Source: Chryseobacterium salipaludis (lineage in GTDB: Bacteria > Bacteroidota > Bacteroidia > Flavobacteriales > Weeksellaceae). From it: DNA of 64,000 bases. The notes under the pieces are model-generated. The model ran no database searches, had not been told where the DNA came from, and saw only the letters and a list, made by a program, of their open reading frames with translations. The position numbers and the translations under genes were made by a program. The stretch is taken from assembly GCF_022968825.1 (NCBI RefSeq), contig NZ_JALHKS010000003.1:62001-126000 (forward strand), read 5' to 3'. Shown piece after piece: positions 22,251-30,168 of this stretch. The stretch's first letter is position 1, and the number at the start of each line of letters is the position of its first letter.

Positions 22251-23327
22251 TTAATGATATTTAAGTTTCATGTCCGGCTGAATTTTTAAAACCGTCTGAT
22301 AAATCAAATCGATCACATGCGAAACATCTTTTTTGGAAACCATCTCCACCGTAGTGTGCATGTATCTTAACGGCAAGGAGATAAGAGCAGACGGAACACC
22401 ACCGTTGGAATGAGCAAAAGCATCCGTGTCCGTACCGGTTGCCCGGCTTGCGGCGGCTCGCTGGAAAGGAATGTTGTTTTCTTTGGCTGCGTCCACAATC
22501 AATTCGCGGATGGTATGGTGCACAGAAGGGGCATAAAATACAACCGGTCCATTGCCGCATTTTTGATCACCTTCTTTCTTTTTTTCAATCATTGGTGTGC
22601 TGGTGTCATGCGTAACATCGGTGACGATTGCAATGTTGGGTTTAATGGTATCAGCAATCATGTCCGCCCCGTATAATCCAACTTCCTCCTGAACGGAGTT
22701 TGTGATATAGAGGCCGAAATGAAGTTTTTTACCGTGTTCCTTTAAAAGCCTTGCTACTTCGGCAATCATAAAACCACCGATCCGGTTATCGAGGGCACGC
22801 GAAACAAAATATCGGTCATTCAGTTCAAAAAACTGGTCAGGGTAGGTAATCATGGTGCCCACGTGAACGCCCAGTTCTTCTACTTCTTCTTTAGAGGTTG
22901 CGCCACAGTCAATAAATATATTTTCAATTTTAGGAACTGGTTTGTCAGAGCCCGCGCCGCGCGTATGAATGGCCGGCCAGCCGAACACGCCTTTAACTAT
23001 TCCTTTTTCGCCATGCAGATTTACAACTTTGGAGGGCGCAATCATGTGATCCGAACCACCATTGCGAATGACGTAGATCAAACCATCATCGGTAATATAA
23101 TTTACGTACCAGGAGATCTCATCGGCATGCGCTTCAATCACCACTTTAAATGCTGCTTCAGGGTTTATGATTCCGTAGCAGGTCCCGTAGTTATCGACTT
23201 CAATAGTATCTACAAACGGACGCAGATAATCCATCCATATTTTCTGCCCTTCATGCTCATATCCCGTTGGCGACGCCGTATTTAAATACTGCTCTAAGAA
23301 TTGCAGTGAAGTATCTTTAAATTTCAT
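22251..23327 (-). CDS. M42 family metallopeptidase (glutamyl aminopeptidase/endoglucanase-like)
   Basis: This 358-residue enzyme is probably a cytoplasmic dinuclear-metal aminopeptidase forming large tetrahedral (TET) assemblies. Metal and catalytic segments can be seen: VIEAHADEI, the SRALDNRIGG metal Asp, QEEVGLYGA with the general-base Glu pair, and a late LPLRYMHTTVEM metal His. These families trim short peptides from the N-terminus; the older endoglucanase label is usually wrong. It is divergent from the DUF4294 gene. Confidence 0.88.
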   Translation of the reverse strand: MKFKDTSLQFLEQYLNTASPTGYEHEGQKIWMDYLRPFVDTIEVDNYGTCYGIINPEAAFKVVIEAHADEISWYVNYITDDGLIYVIRNGGSDHMIAPSKVVNLHGEKGIVKGVFGWPAIHTRGAGSDKPVPKIENIFIDCGATSKEEVEELGVHVGTMITYPDQFFELNDRYFVSRALDNRIGGFMIAEVARLLKEHGKKLHFGLYITNSVQEEVGLYGADMIADTIKPNIAIVTDVTHDTSTPMIEKKKEGDQKCGNGPVVFYAPSVHHTIRELIVDAAKENNIPFQRAAASRATGTDTDAFAHSNGGVPSALISLPLRYMHTTVEMVSKKDVSHVIDLIYQTVLKIQPDMKLKYH

Positions 23328-23384
23328 AAAAAAAAGGTATAATTTTTGTTAGGGTAACTCCCAATTTATCAGAACGTAAAAATA

Positions 23385-24089
23385 ATGAATTTTAAGAAAC
23401 CACTTTTTGTGGTAGCCGTTTTTGCCTGTCTTTGGGCGGCGGCGCAGCAAGATTCAGTAATTGCCAGACCCATCAGTCAGTATCCGCCGGAACTGCTGAA
23501 AAGAGACGAAATGGGTAATAAATATTACTATGACCAGGCACAGAAAGCCAGGATATATGAAATCGACGGGGAAAATGTAGTAGTGATGGATGAACTGATC
23601 CTCCGAAGCAAGCCCCGTTTTAATAACCAACTTGACCAGAATTATTATTTCTTTTTAAATAAAAAGCTCAACCGCGTTTATCCTTTGTTTTTAACTGCGC
23701 TCGAACAATACCGCGAAATTGAGGACGAGTTGGCTACACTGGATAAAAAAGAGCAGCGCAAATATGTAAGCGACCGCCAACAGCAGCTCGCCGCGGAATA
23801 TGAAAAACAGCTGCGTGATCTCACCACGTCGGAAGGGCGCGTTTTTGCCAAACTGATGAACCGCGCAACTGGAAAAACGGTGTACGAAATCATTCGTGAA
23901 CTACGTGGCGGTTGGAGCGCCTTTTGGTGGAATGTGAAAGGAAATATTGCCGATGTGGATATTAAGCAGCCTTATGATCCGCACGCAGACCGCACCGATC
24001 TGTTTATTGAGTCCTTGCTGCAAAGCAATTGGAACAGTGGCTACTTGCAACCGTATCCGGGATATCTTACCTTTGGCAGCAAAAAATAG
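23385..24089 (+). CDS. DUF4294 exported protein, unknown function
   Basis: This 234-residue protein has an N-terminal signal peptide (MNFKKPLFVVAVFACLWAAA, cut near AQQ). The conserved body includes ILRSKPRFNNQLDQNYYFF, YPLFLTALEQY and a GRVFAKLMNRATGKTVYEI segment found in DUF4294 proteins of Bacteroidetes. A charged helical stretch (about 108-150) sits in the middle. It should be periplasmic or outer-membrane associated. The function is unknown. The next gene starts 2 nt after the stop, so the two are translated as a pair. Confidence 0.85.
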   Translation: MNFKKPLFVVAVFACLWAAAQQDSVIARPISQYPPELLKRDEMGNKYYYDQAQKARIYEIDGENVVVMDELILRSKPRFNNQLDQNYYFFLNKKLNRVYPLFLTALEQYREIEDELATLDKKEQRKYVSDRQQQLAAEYEKQLRDLTTSEGRVFAKLMNRATGKTVYEIIRELRGGWSAFWWNVKGNIADVDIKQPYDPHADRTDLFIESLLQSNWNSGYLQPYPGYLTFGSKK

Positions 24090-24090
24090 A

Positions 24091-24882
24091 ATGAAACAAA
24101 CTCTGAAAAACGCAGCAGTCCTGCTGGCGCTTTTATGCTTTAATTTTGGATACTCGTGGGGAACGACCGGGCATCGCGTTGTGGCAGAAATTGCCGAAAA
24201 TCACCTCACACCGAAGGCGAAGCGTCATTTGAAAAAAATCATTGGCGATCAGAAACTGGCGTATTGGTCCAATTGGCCGGATTTCATCAAAGCTGATACT
24301 ACCGGCGTGTGGAAAGAAACACAGCAGTGGCACTACATCAACGTGGATCCGCAGCCGAATTTCCAGAAAGTCCGTGAAGCACTTTTAGCACAGGCAGGTC
24401 CGAATATCTATACGCAGATTAAAGTACTTTCTGAGCAGATCAAGGATAAGAAAACTTCTGCCCGGGATCGCGAGATTGCCCTGCGTTTCGTTATTCACCT
24501 GATGGGAGATATGGCACAGCCACTTCATCTGGGCCGCTTCGAAGACCTGGGCGGAAATAAGATTAAAGTAAAGTTCTTTGGTGACAATACAAATCTGCAC
24601 TCGCTCTGGGACTCCAAACTGGTCGATTTCCAAAAATACAGTTATACGGAATTTGCGCGCGTACTGGATGTTAAATCTAAGGAAGAGATAAAACAAATAC
24701 AGTCTGGAACACTGGAGGACTGGTTGCACGACAGTCACCAGCAAGCCAACCGCATCTACCGCGAATCACAGGAAGGTGCTAGCTACGCCTACGAGTATAA
24801 TTACAAATTTGAGCCGCTGCTCGAAAGACAGTTGTTGTACGGCGGTTTACGACTGGCTAAAGTCCTCAACGATATTTTATAA
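24091..24882 (+). CDS. S1/P1-type zinc-dependent nuclease, exported
   Basis: This 263-residue protein has a signal peptide ending near FGYS, after which the mature N-terminal Trp (W in SWGTTGHRVVAEIAE) would be a zinc ligand, as in P1 nuclease. Further ligands are visible in NWPDFIKAD, WHYINVD, VIHLMGDMAQPLHLG and NLHSLWDSKLVD. These enzymes cleave single-stranded DNA and RNA and act outside the cytoplasm, probably in nutrient or phosphate scavenging. The ATG at 24091 was chosen because it begins a clean signal peptide; the frame continues upstream inside the DUF4294 gene. Its end overlaps the converging NUDIX gene by 6 nt. Confidence 0.9.
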   Translation: MKQTLKNAAVLLALLCFNFGYSWGTTGHRVVAEIAENHLTPKAKRHLKKIIGDQKLAYWSNWPDFIKADTTGVWKETQQWHYINVDPQPNFQKVREALLAQAGPNIYTQIKVLSEQIKDKKTSARDREIALRFVIHLMGDMAQPLHLGRFEDLGGNKIKVKFFGDNTNLHSLWDSKLVDFQKYSYTEFARVLDVKSKEEIKQIQSGTLEDWLHDSHQQANRIYRESQEGASYAYEYNYKFEPLLERQLLYGGLRLAKVLNDIL

Positions 24883-25293
24883 AAAAGTTTCCACAAGTTT
24901 TCGGAACACGACCTGATCAACGGGTAACGGGAATGGGTTCTCTTCAGCATTGAGGGGAACCCATTCGGCTTTTTCAATGCAAGGGTCCATAATGAGCAAT
25001 TCGGTTTCATCTACAATGTCCGCCGTGTAATAAATGCTCAGCAGCTGTTCATTTTCACGAAACCGGGATAGCACCAAATCTTCCTGCGTATGAAAATGCG
25101 CCAGGTTTTCAATTTTCACATTCAGCTCTTCTCCTAATTCGCGGTGCAGGCAGTCCAGTACTCCTTCGTTAAACTCCAGTCCGCCGCCGGGAAATTTCAG
25201 AAGTTGTTCGCCGGCATATTCCTCTTTTAAAGCCAGCACATGGCCGTTTTTAACAATGGTTGCGTAGATTCTAACGTTTATTTTATCGATCAT
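24877..25293 (-). CDS. NUDIX hydrolase
   Basis: This 138-residue protein carries the NUDIX box as GGLEFNEG through to RELGEELNV, that is G-x5-E-x7-REUxEE with Asn in place of the final conserved Gly. Such enzymes hydrolyse nucleoside diphosphates linked to another moiety; the substrate cannot be inferred. A -7 box lies about 19 nt upstream of the start. The gene overlaps the end of the S1/P1 nuclease gene on the other strand by 6 nt. Confidence 0.88.
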   Translation of the reverse strand: MIDKINVRIYATIVKNGHVLALKEEYAGEQLLKFPGGGLEFNEGVLDCLHRELGEELNVKIENLAHFHTQEDLVLSRFRENEQLLSIYYTADIVDETELLIMDPCIEKAEWVPLNAEENPFPLPVDQVVFRKLVETFL

Positions 25294-25312
25294 ATTTCTG
25301 TCGGGTGAACAA

Positions 25313-25320
25313 CAAAGTTA
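25313..25320 (-). promoter_or_regulatory. -7 promoter box for the NUDIX gene
   Basis: TAACTTTG on the minus strand ends 19 nt before the ATG. Confidence 0.5.
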
Positions 25321-25338
25321 ATAAAAAAGGTTTGCTGC

Positions 25339-26013
25339 TTACAGTTTGGTTGCATTGATCATTTCGCGCTTTCCGGGTGGGCCCTGTTTTTTTTCAACTT
25401 TAAAACCAAGCTCCTGCAGAAGTCTGCGCACAGAACCTTTGGAGGCATAGGTTGTCAAAAGGCCGCCGGAGCGCATGAGGTTACTAACCTTCATAAACAA
25501 ATCCCTTTCCCACAGGTCAGGTTGTACCCTTGAGCCAAAACAATCAAAGTAAACAAGGTCGACCGGTTCGATGCCCAGTTGATGAAGTTCATGAAAGTCA
25601 CCTTGGATTTTCCGGAGAAAAAAGCCCGGAACTATCTCTGTGAATTCATTCCATTCACATTCGTGGATTCTCCTGAATATAGAACGCATCTCTTCGTTTT
25701 CAAATAATGCTGCGTATCCCAGACTGGCAACTTCTTCCTCCGTTACCGGATATTTTTCAATCGTTGCGTAGTAGCAAACATGACATTTGTCAGTTTTAAT
25801 AAATTCATCAATAGTAACTAAAACATTCAATCCTGTACCGAAACCCAGTTCAAGAATATTAATTTGCGAATTATATATTTGTTTTAATCCATTTTCGATA
25901 AAGACGTGTTTTGCTTCCTGTACGGCGCCGTGATGCGAATGATAGCTTTCCTTTAAATCACTGATATATAGCGTGTTACTACCGTCAGAAGTCGTTCTTA
26001 TTTCTCTTTTCAT
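25339..26013 (-). CDS. mnmD: tRNA 5-methylaminomethyl-2-thiouridine methyltransferase, MnmD type
   Basis: This 224-residue protein matches the methyltransferase half of MnmC, which in Bacteroidetes stands alone as MnmD. It methylates nm5(s2)U at wobble position 34 to mnm5(s2)U. The SAM site is ILELGFGTGLNVL, and the catalytic region is DLVYFDCFGSRVQPDLWE, where most relatives read YFDAFSP; the tail GPPGKREM is conserved. ATG 26013 was taken over an in-frame TTG five codons upstream. The oxidoreductase half of MnmC is not present here. Confidence 0.88.
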   Translation of the reverse strand: MKREIRTTSDGSNTLYISDLKESYHSHHGAVQEAKHVFIENGLKQIYNSQINILELGFGTGLNVLVTIDEFIKTDKCHVCYYATIEKYPVTEEEVASLGYAALFENEEMRSIFRRIHECEWNEFTEIVPGFFLRKIQGDFHELHQLGIEPVDLVYFDCFGSRVQPDLWERDLFMKVSNLMRSGGLLTTYASKGSVRRLLQELGFKVEKKQGPPGKREMINATKL

Positions 26014-26025
26014 GATTAATTTTGG

Positions 26026-26033
26026 CAAAAATA
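26026..26033 (-). promoter_or_regulatory. -7 promoter box for mnmD
   Basis: TATTTTTG on the minus strand ends 12 nt before the ATG at 26013 and overlaps the alternative TTG start, which argues against that start. Confidence 0.5.
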
Positions 26034-26064
26034 CCGGAAATGTTTTTAAATTGAAAAATTATAT

Positions 26065-26072
26065 TAAATTTG
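26065..26072 (+). promoter_or_regulatory. -7 promoter box for ilvE
   Basis: TAAATTTG (TAnnTTTG) ends 25 nt before the ilvE ATG. Confidence 0.5.
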
Positions 26073-26097
26073 TAGAATATCCATTAAAAATTTTAAA

Positions 26098-27171
26098 ATG
26101 ATAATCCAGAAATCTACGAACCCAAGAATCTCCTCATTTGATCCTGAAAACTTTTCTTTCGGTGACACATTTATCGATCATATGGTCATCTGTGAATATG
26201 AGGACGGCAAATGGGGCGAACCGAAAGTAGTTCCCTATGGTCCGCTGCCTTTTTCTCCGGCAATGATGGGCGTGAACTATGGTCAGGCTTGTTTCGAAGG
26301 GATGAAAGCATATAAAGACAAAGATAATAATGTATTCCTGTTCCGTCCCGAGAAAAACTTTGCGCGGATTAATAAATCAGCCGCAAGACTTGCGATTCCG
26401 GAGATTCCGGAAGAAGTTTTTATGGGCGGGCTGAAAGCGCTCGTCGATATTGACAGAGCCTGGGTTCCGTTTGGCGTAGGAAATTCACTGTATCTGCGTC
26501 CGCTGGTTTTTGCAACAGAAGAAGTGCTGAAAGCGCGGATTTCGAATAAATATATGTTCGCTATTGTAGCAACTCCTGCTAAAAGCTATTATTCTGAACC
26601 GGTTTCCGTAAAAATTGCAGATTATTATTCACGTGCAGCGAGCGGCGGTGTTGGTTTTGCCAAAGCAGCAGGAAACTATGCAGCCTCTTTTTATCCTACC
26701 AAACTTGCCAATGAAGAAGGGTATGAGCAGATTATCTGGACCGATGACGCAACACACCGTTATTTCGAAGAAAGTGGTACCATGAACGTTTTTGTGCGCA
26801 TCAATGATACGATTTATACGCCTCCCACTTCTGAAAAAATCCTAGACGGTGTTACCCGCGACAGTTTTATTCAGCTTGCAAAAAAACGCGGTATCGATAT
26901 CAGAGTAGAGCCGATCGAAGTGGAAAAAGTGATCAGTGCACACAAAGACGGCAGCCTGAAAGAAATTTGGGGCGTGGGGACAGCCGTGGTTACAACGGTG
27001 TTCAAAGCCTTAGGTTATGAAGAGGAGCGGCTGGAACTGCCACAACTTCCACAGGAAGAATCCTTCGCGCTTACGCTGCAGAATGATCTGGTATCCATCC
27101 AGAATAATCTGACCGAAGATCCGTTTGGCTGGAGATATAAGGTGGAAGAGAATGTGCATGAAACTGTATAA
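26098..27171 (+). CDS. ilvE: Branched-chain amino acid aminotransferase
   Basis: This 357-residue class IV PLP enzyme transaminates Leu, Ile and Val with 2-oxoglutarate. The PLP lysine lies in FAKAAGNYAAS. NYGQACFEGMKAYKD, LYLRPLVFATEE and the phosphate-cup segment GTAVVTTVFKA are standard for the eukaryote-like long BCAT type found in Bacteroidetes. It is monocistronic, with a promoter at 26065 and a terminator at 27187. Confidence 0.95.
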   Translation: MIIQKSTNPRISSFDPENFSFGDTFIDHMVICEYEDGKWGEPKVVPYGPLPFSPAMMGVNYGQACFEGMKAYKDKDNNVFLFRPEKNFARINKSAARLAIPEIPEEVFMGGLKALVDIDRAWVPFGVGNSLYLRPLVFATEEVLKARISNKYMFAIVATPAKSYYSEPVSVKIADYYSRAASGGVGFAKAAGNYAASFYPTKLANEEGYEQIIWTDDATHRYFEESGTMNVFVRINDTIYTPPTSEKILDGVTRDSFIQLAKKRGIDIRVEPIEVEKVISAHKDGSLKEIWGVGTAVVTTVFKALGYEEERLELPQLPQEESFALTLQNDLVSIQNNLTEDPFGWRYKVEENVHETV

Positions 27172-27186
27172 ATAGAAATATAGGAA

Positions 27187-27209
27187 CCGGGTTTTTGCCC
27201 GGCTTTTTT
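27187..27209 (+). terminator. Intrinsic terminator after ilvE
   Basis: CCGGG/CCCGG stem with a 6-nt loop is followed by CTTTTTTC. Confidence 0.8.
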
Positions 27210-27231
27210 CTGTCATACAATTAGAAATGCG

Positions 27232-27239
27232 TATTTTCG
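27232..27239 (+). promoter_or_regulatory. -7-like box for the FKBP lipoprotein (leaderless)
   Basis: TATTTTCG ends 5 nt before ATG 27245 but lies inside the frame that would start at ATG 27227, which favours the downstream start. Confidence 0.45.
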
Positions 27240-27244
27240 CATCA

Positions 27245-27757
27245 ATGATCAAAAAGTTTTTTCCTGCGGTAGTTTTTTTTATGATGGCCTGCACCAAGCA
27301 TGCCACCGTACATCCGCCTGCAGAGCGAATGTTTTCTCAGGAAGATCTGCAAAAATCCGGTCAGCGCACGCGACAGCTGAATGAGTTGGAGCGCGCACAA
27401 ATTTCAGACTGGATCAAGGGCCAAAATACTCGTTTCGTTGCGTTGCCAATGAGCTATTGGTCCGATCTCGAAGATTTGCCTGGCAGAAATTTACTTTCAA
27501 ATGGTGAAACGGTTTCGTACGAATATTATCTTTATGATTTTGATTACCAGCTGCTGAAGCAGCAACCTGTACAGAATCAAAACGTTGTGTTCGGCCGTTT
27601 CGAGGAATTAAAACCGGTAGAAGACGCGCTCCGCAGAATGAAATCCGGTGAGGAAACTACCTTGCTGGTTCCTTCCTCATTAGCCTTCGGGCCCGATGGT
27701 GACGGAGATCAGATCCCGGGAGATCTGCCGGTGATCATTAAACTAAAAAAGCTGTAA
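27245..27757 (+). CDS. FKBP-type peptidyl-prolyl isomerase lipoprotein, GldI-like
   Basis: This 170-residue lipoprotein has the signal peptide MIKKFFPAVVFFMMAC with Cys 16 as lipidation site. The C-terminal half is an FKBP domain (NGETVSYEYYLYDFDYQ, LRRMKSGEETTLLVPSSLAFG). The size and layout recall GldI, the gliding-associated isomerase lipoprotein of Flavobacterium, which may help fold secretion or motility proteins in the periplasm. The orthology is by resemblance only. ATG 27227 adds six codons; 27245 was preferred because of the promoter position. It is followed by the second isomerase gene after 12 nt. Confidence 0.75.
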   Translation: MIKKFFPAVVFFMMACTKHATVHPPAERMFSQEDLQKSGQRTRQLNELERAQISDWIKGQNTRFVALPMSYWSDLEDLPGRNLLSNGETVSYEYYLYDFDYQLLKQQPVQNQNVVFGRFEELKPVEDALRRMKSGEETTLLVPSSLAFGPDGDGDQIPGDLPVIIKLKKL

Positions 27758-27769
27758 ACAAAAACTAAA

Positions 27770-28897
27770 ATGACAGGAAAAATGATCCTTGCTGCAATAG
27801 CAGCGACAATGATAACAAGTTGTACCCCAATTTATAAAAAGATGAACGTAGACAAAGAAACTTACGCAGGCCTTTCGGATGGCTTGTACGCAAACCTTCA
27901 AACTTCCAAAGGAAATATGATTGTGAAGTTCGAGGAAGAAAAAGCACCGGTGACGGTTGCTAATTTCATCGGACTGGCCGAAGGTAAAATACCCAATAAA
28001 GCAAAAAGCAAAGGAGTTCCGTTTTATGACGGTACCATTTTCCACCGCGTGATTAAGGATTTTATGATCCAAGGCGGAGACCCGAAAGGCACCGGCATGG
28101 GCGATCCGGGTTACAAATTTGAAGATGAAAAAAATGACCTGCAGCACACGGGCAAAGGAATCCTTTCTATGGCGAACTCCGGGCCGAATACCAACGGATC
28201 ACAATTCTTCATCACAGAAGTAGCGACGCCGTGGTTGGATGGGCGCCACACCATTTTCGGAAAGGTAGTTCAGGGAGAAGATGTCATCGATGCCATTGCC
28301 AATGTGGAGAAAGGTCCGCAGGACAAACCAAAAACGGATGTAGTTCTGGAAAAAGTGTCAGTATTTGCAAAAGGTGACCAGTACAAGAACTATGATGCTG
28401 CTAAAACTTTCGAAGAAGGAAAGAAAAACATCGCTGCTCATAACAAAGCAATGACTGAAAAAATTGAAGCGGAGAAGAAACGTAAGGAAGAAGAATTCGC
28501 TGCCGCGCAGGCTAAACTGGTAGAAGATATGAAGGCCGGGATGCAGTCAACACCGTCCGGTTTGCATTATCGTATTACCACTGCAATCGAAGAGGGCAAG
28601 AAACCACAAAAAGGAGATATTGTGTCCGTGCATTATGCCGGTAAACTCGTGAACGGTACGGAGTTCGACAGTTCTTTCAAGCGCAATGAACCTATTGAGA
28701 TTCCGATCGGTATGGGCCGTGTAATTGCAGGCTGGGATGAAGGCATTATGCTGCTGAAAGAAGGAGAATCTGCCACGTTCCTTATTCCATCGGAGTTAGC
28801 ATACGGATCCCGTGGTGCAGCCGGTGTTATTCCACCAAATGCGTGGTTGATCTTTGATGTTCAACTCGTGGAAGTGAAAGATGCCGCTACGAGATAG
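27770..28897 (+). CDS. Dual cyclophilin-FKBP peptidyl-prolyl isomerase lipoprotein
   Basis: This 375-residue lipoprotein (lipobox TSC, Cys 18) joins two unrelated isomerase families. Residues ~40-200 are a cyclophilin (FYDGTIFHRVIKDFMIQGGD, NTNGSQFFIT). A charged coiled region ~210-255 follows (EAEKKRKEEEFAAAQ), then an FKBP domain ~265-370 (GDIVSVHYAGKLVNGTEFDSS, GWDEGIMLLKEGE, FLIPSELAYG). Both active-site sets look intact. It should act as a periplasmic folding catalyst for envelope proteins. Together with the preceding gene this gives three isomerase domains in one transcript. Confidence 0.88.
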   Translation: MTGKMILAAIAATMITSCTPIYKKMNVDKETYAGLSDGLYANLQTSKGNMIVKFEEEKAPVTVANFIGLAEGKIPNKAKSKGVPFYDGTIFHRVIKDFMIQGGDPKGTGMGDPGYKFEDEKNDLQHTGKGILSMANSGPNTNGSQFFITEVATPWLDGRHTIFGKVVQGEDVIDAIANVEKGPQDKPKTDVVLEKVSVFAKGDQYKNYDAAKTFEEGKKNIAAHNKAMTEKIEAEKKRKEEEFAAAQAKLVEDMKAGMQSTPSGLHYRITTAIEEGKKPQKGDIVSVHYAGKLVNGTEFDSSFKRNEPIEIPIGMGRVIAGWDEGIMLLKEGESATFLIPSELAYGSRGAAGVIPPNAWLIFDVQLVEVKDAATR

Positions 28898-28919
28898 AAA
28901 TATTACCGCCTGGTAAATG

Positions 28920-28952
28920 AATGCCACTTCAACAAAGTGGCATTTTTGTTTT
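28920..28952 (+). terminator. Intrinsic terminator after the dual isomerase gene
   Basis: A 10-bp stem AATGCCACTT/AAGTGGCATT with loop CAACA is followed by TTTGTTTTTG. Confidence 0.85.
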
Positions 28953-29030
28953 TGTACACTTAATTACTTTTAATTAATGACAAGAAATATTTTGGGTGAT
29001 TTCACCGCGAAAAATAGTTCATATTTAGTT

Positions 29031-29038
29031 TACATTTG
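29031..29038 (+). promoter_or_regulatory. -7 promoter box of an orphan transcription unit
   Basis: TACATTTG (TAnnTTTG) ends 11 nt before an ATG at 29050, in a gap of 384 nt without a convincing gene. Confidence 0.45.
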
Positions 29039-29283
29039 TATTAGCAAAAATGAAATACATGAGCAACAATTACCAATTGCTTTTTATCCGTAAGCGGTCA
29101 TAATGAATTATTAAGTAATAAACTTCTTCATACTGTTTCCTTTCAAGATCTTCGGTTACGGGTAAAAACTAATAACTACAAGACCAATGATGTTGTTCTG
29201 TTTAAAGAATACATCAATCCCTTGAAATCGACAAAACACAAATGATGGGAAACAACTAAGGTGCAGCGATGCACCTTTTTTTT
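29039..29283 (+). other. Orphan transcription unit between a promoter box and a terminator
   Basis: This gap has its own -7 box (29031) and its own plus-strand terminator (29258). Two short frames lie in it. One begins at ATG 29050 and stops after 17 codons (29050-29103). The other overlaps it in another frame, lacks a start codon and continues through VSFQDLRLRVKTNNYK to a TGA near 29244. Joined by a frameshift they would make a protein of roughly 65 residues, so a broken small gene is possible. A non-coding RNA is the alternative. I do not recognise either. Confidence 0.35.
29258..29283 (+). terminator. Terminator with GNRA tetraloop
   Basis: An 8-bp stem AAGGTGCA/TGCACCTT with loop GCGA is followed by TTTTTT. 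The T run fits only the plus strand, so it ends a plus-strand transcript rather than the converging channel gene. Confidence 0.8.
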
Positions 29284-30112
29284 ATGAAACGATACGTTCT
29301 CCGCAGATTTTGCAATACCGCGCATTATCATCCACATCTTCATTACCGCAGCGCGGGCACACCTTTTCGAGATTCTGTCGCTTGTTCCGCATTTCCGCAG
29401 TTACAATTCCGGTCGGTACCGCAATGATGGAATAACCGGCCAGCATCAGTAAAACGGAGAGGAATTTGCCCAGTGGCGTGCCCGGCGAGACATCGCCATA
29501 GCCAACGGTCGTTACGGTGACTACTGCCCAGTAAATGCTTTGCGGAATGCTTTCAAAACCCTCGCGGTGGCCCTCCACCATGAACATAAGTGATCCAATA
29601 ATCACTGAAAATATAACAAGGAAGAGCAGGAAAATATAAATCTTCCGGGAGCTGTTACGGATGGCACGGACAATAAAATAGCCGTCATTCATAAAGTCCA
29701 GCAAATTTAAAATCCTGAAAATCCGCAACATCCTCAGCATCCGTATAATCAGGAAGTACTTCGTAATCGGGAAGAAGAGGCTGAGATAGAAAGGAAGTAT
29801 CGCCAGGAAATCAACTATCCCGAAAAAGCTAAAAATGTAAGATTTTTTATTCTTTAGCGTGACGATTCTTAAAACATATTCCACCGTAAAAAACAGTGTG
29901 ATGATAATCTCCAGAATTACAAATGTAAGATGGAGCTTGGCATCGAATACCTGCACACTTTCCATCATAACAATGAACGTGCTAAGCATGATGAGCAGCA
30001 ACAAAAGAAGGTCAAAAAGTTTTCCTAATTTTGTGTCAGACTTGAATATAATCCGGAATACCTGCCGTTTCCACTTGGTGCGTTCCGGTATAAAATTATG
30101 TTCTCTTTCCAT
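29282..30112 (-). CDS. Voltage-gated-type potassium channel with C-terminal zinc ribbon
   Basis: This 276-residue protein is a six-helix channel subunit. The S4-like helix carries regularly spaced arginines (IRMLRMLRIFRIL), the pore has the K+ selectivity filter TVTTVGYGDVSPG, and S6 contains GYSIIAVPTGIV. After the last helix there is a short cytoplasmic tail with a CPRCG and CKICG pair, forming a predicted zinc ribbon (about residues 245-272). It would act as a tetramer in the inner membrane. The role of the zinc ribbon in gating or assembly is unknown. Confidence 0.88.
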   Translation of the reverse strand: MEREHNFIPERTKWKRQVFRIIFKSDTKLGKLFDLLLLLLIMLSTFIVMMESVQVFDAKLHLTFVILEIIITLFFTVEYVLRIVTLKNKKSYIFSFFGIVDFLAILPFYLSLFFPITKYFLIIRMLRMLRIFRILNLLDFMNDGYFIVRAIRNSSRKIYIFLLFLVIFSVIIGSLMFMVEGHREGFESIPQSIYWAVVTVTTVGYGDVSPGTPLGKFLSVLLMLAGYSIIAVPTGIVTAEMRNKRQNLEKVCPRCGNEDVDDNARYCKICGERIVS

Positions 30113-30168
30113 AAGCAGGCTGGCGTGCCGGTCAGTTTTTAATCATAATAATTTACAAACATAAACAA

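Noticed and set aside
23947-24090. Upstream extension of the S1/P1 nuclease frame inside the DUF4294 gene
   Set aside because: The extension has no family likeness, and ATG 24091 begins a clean signal peptide.
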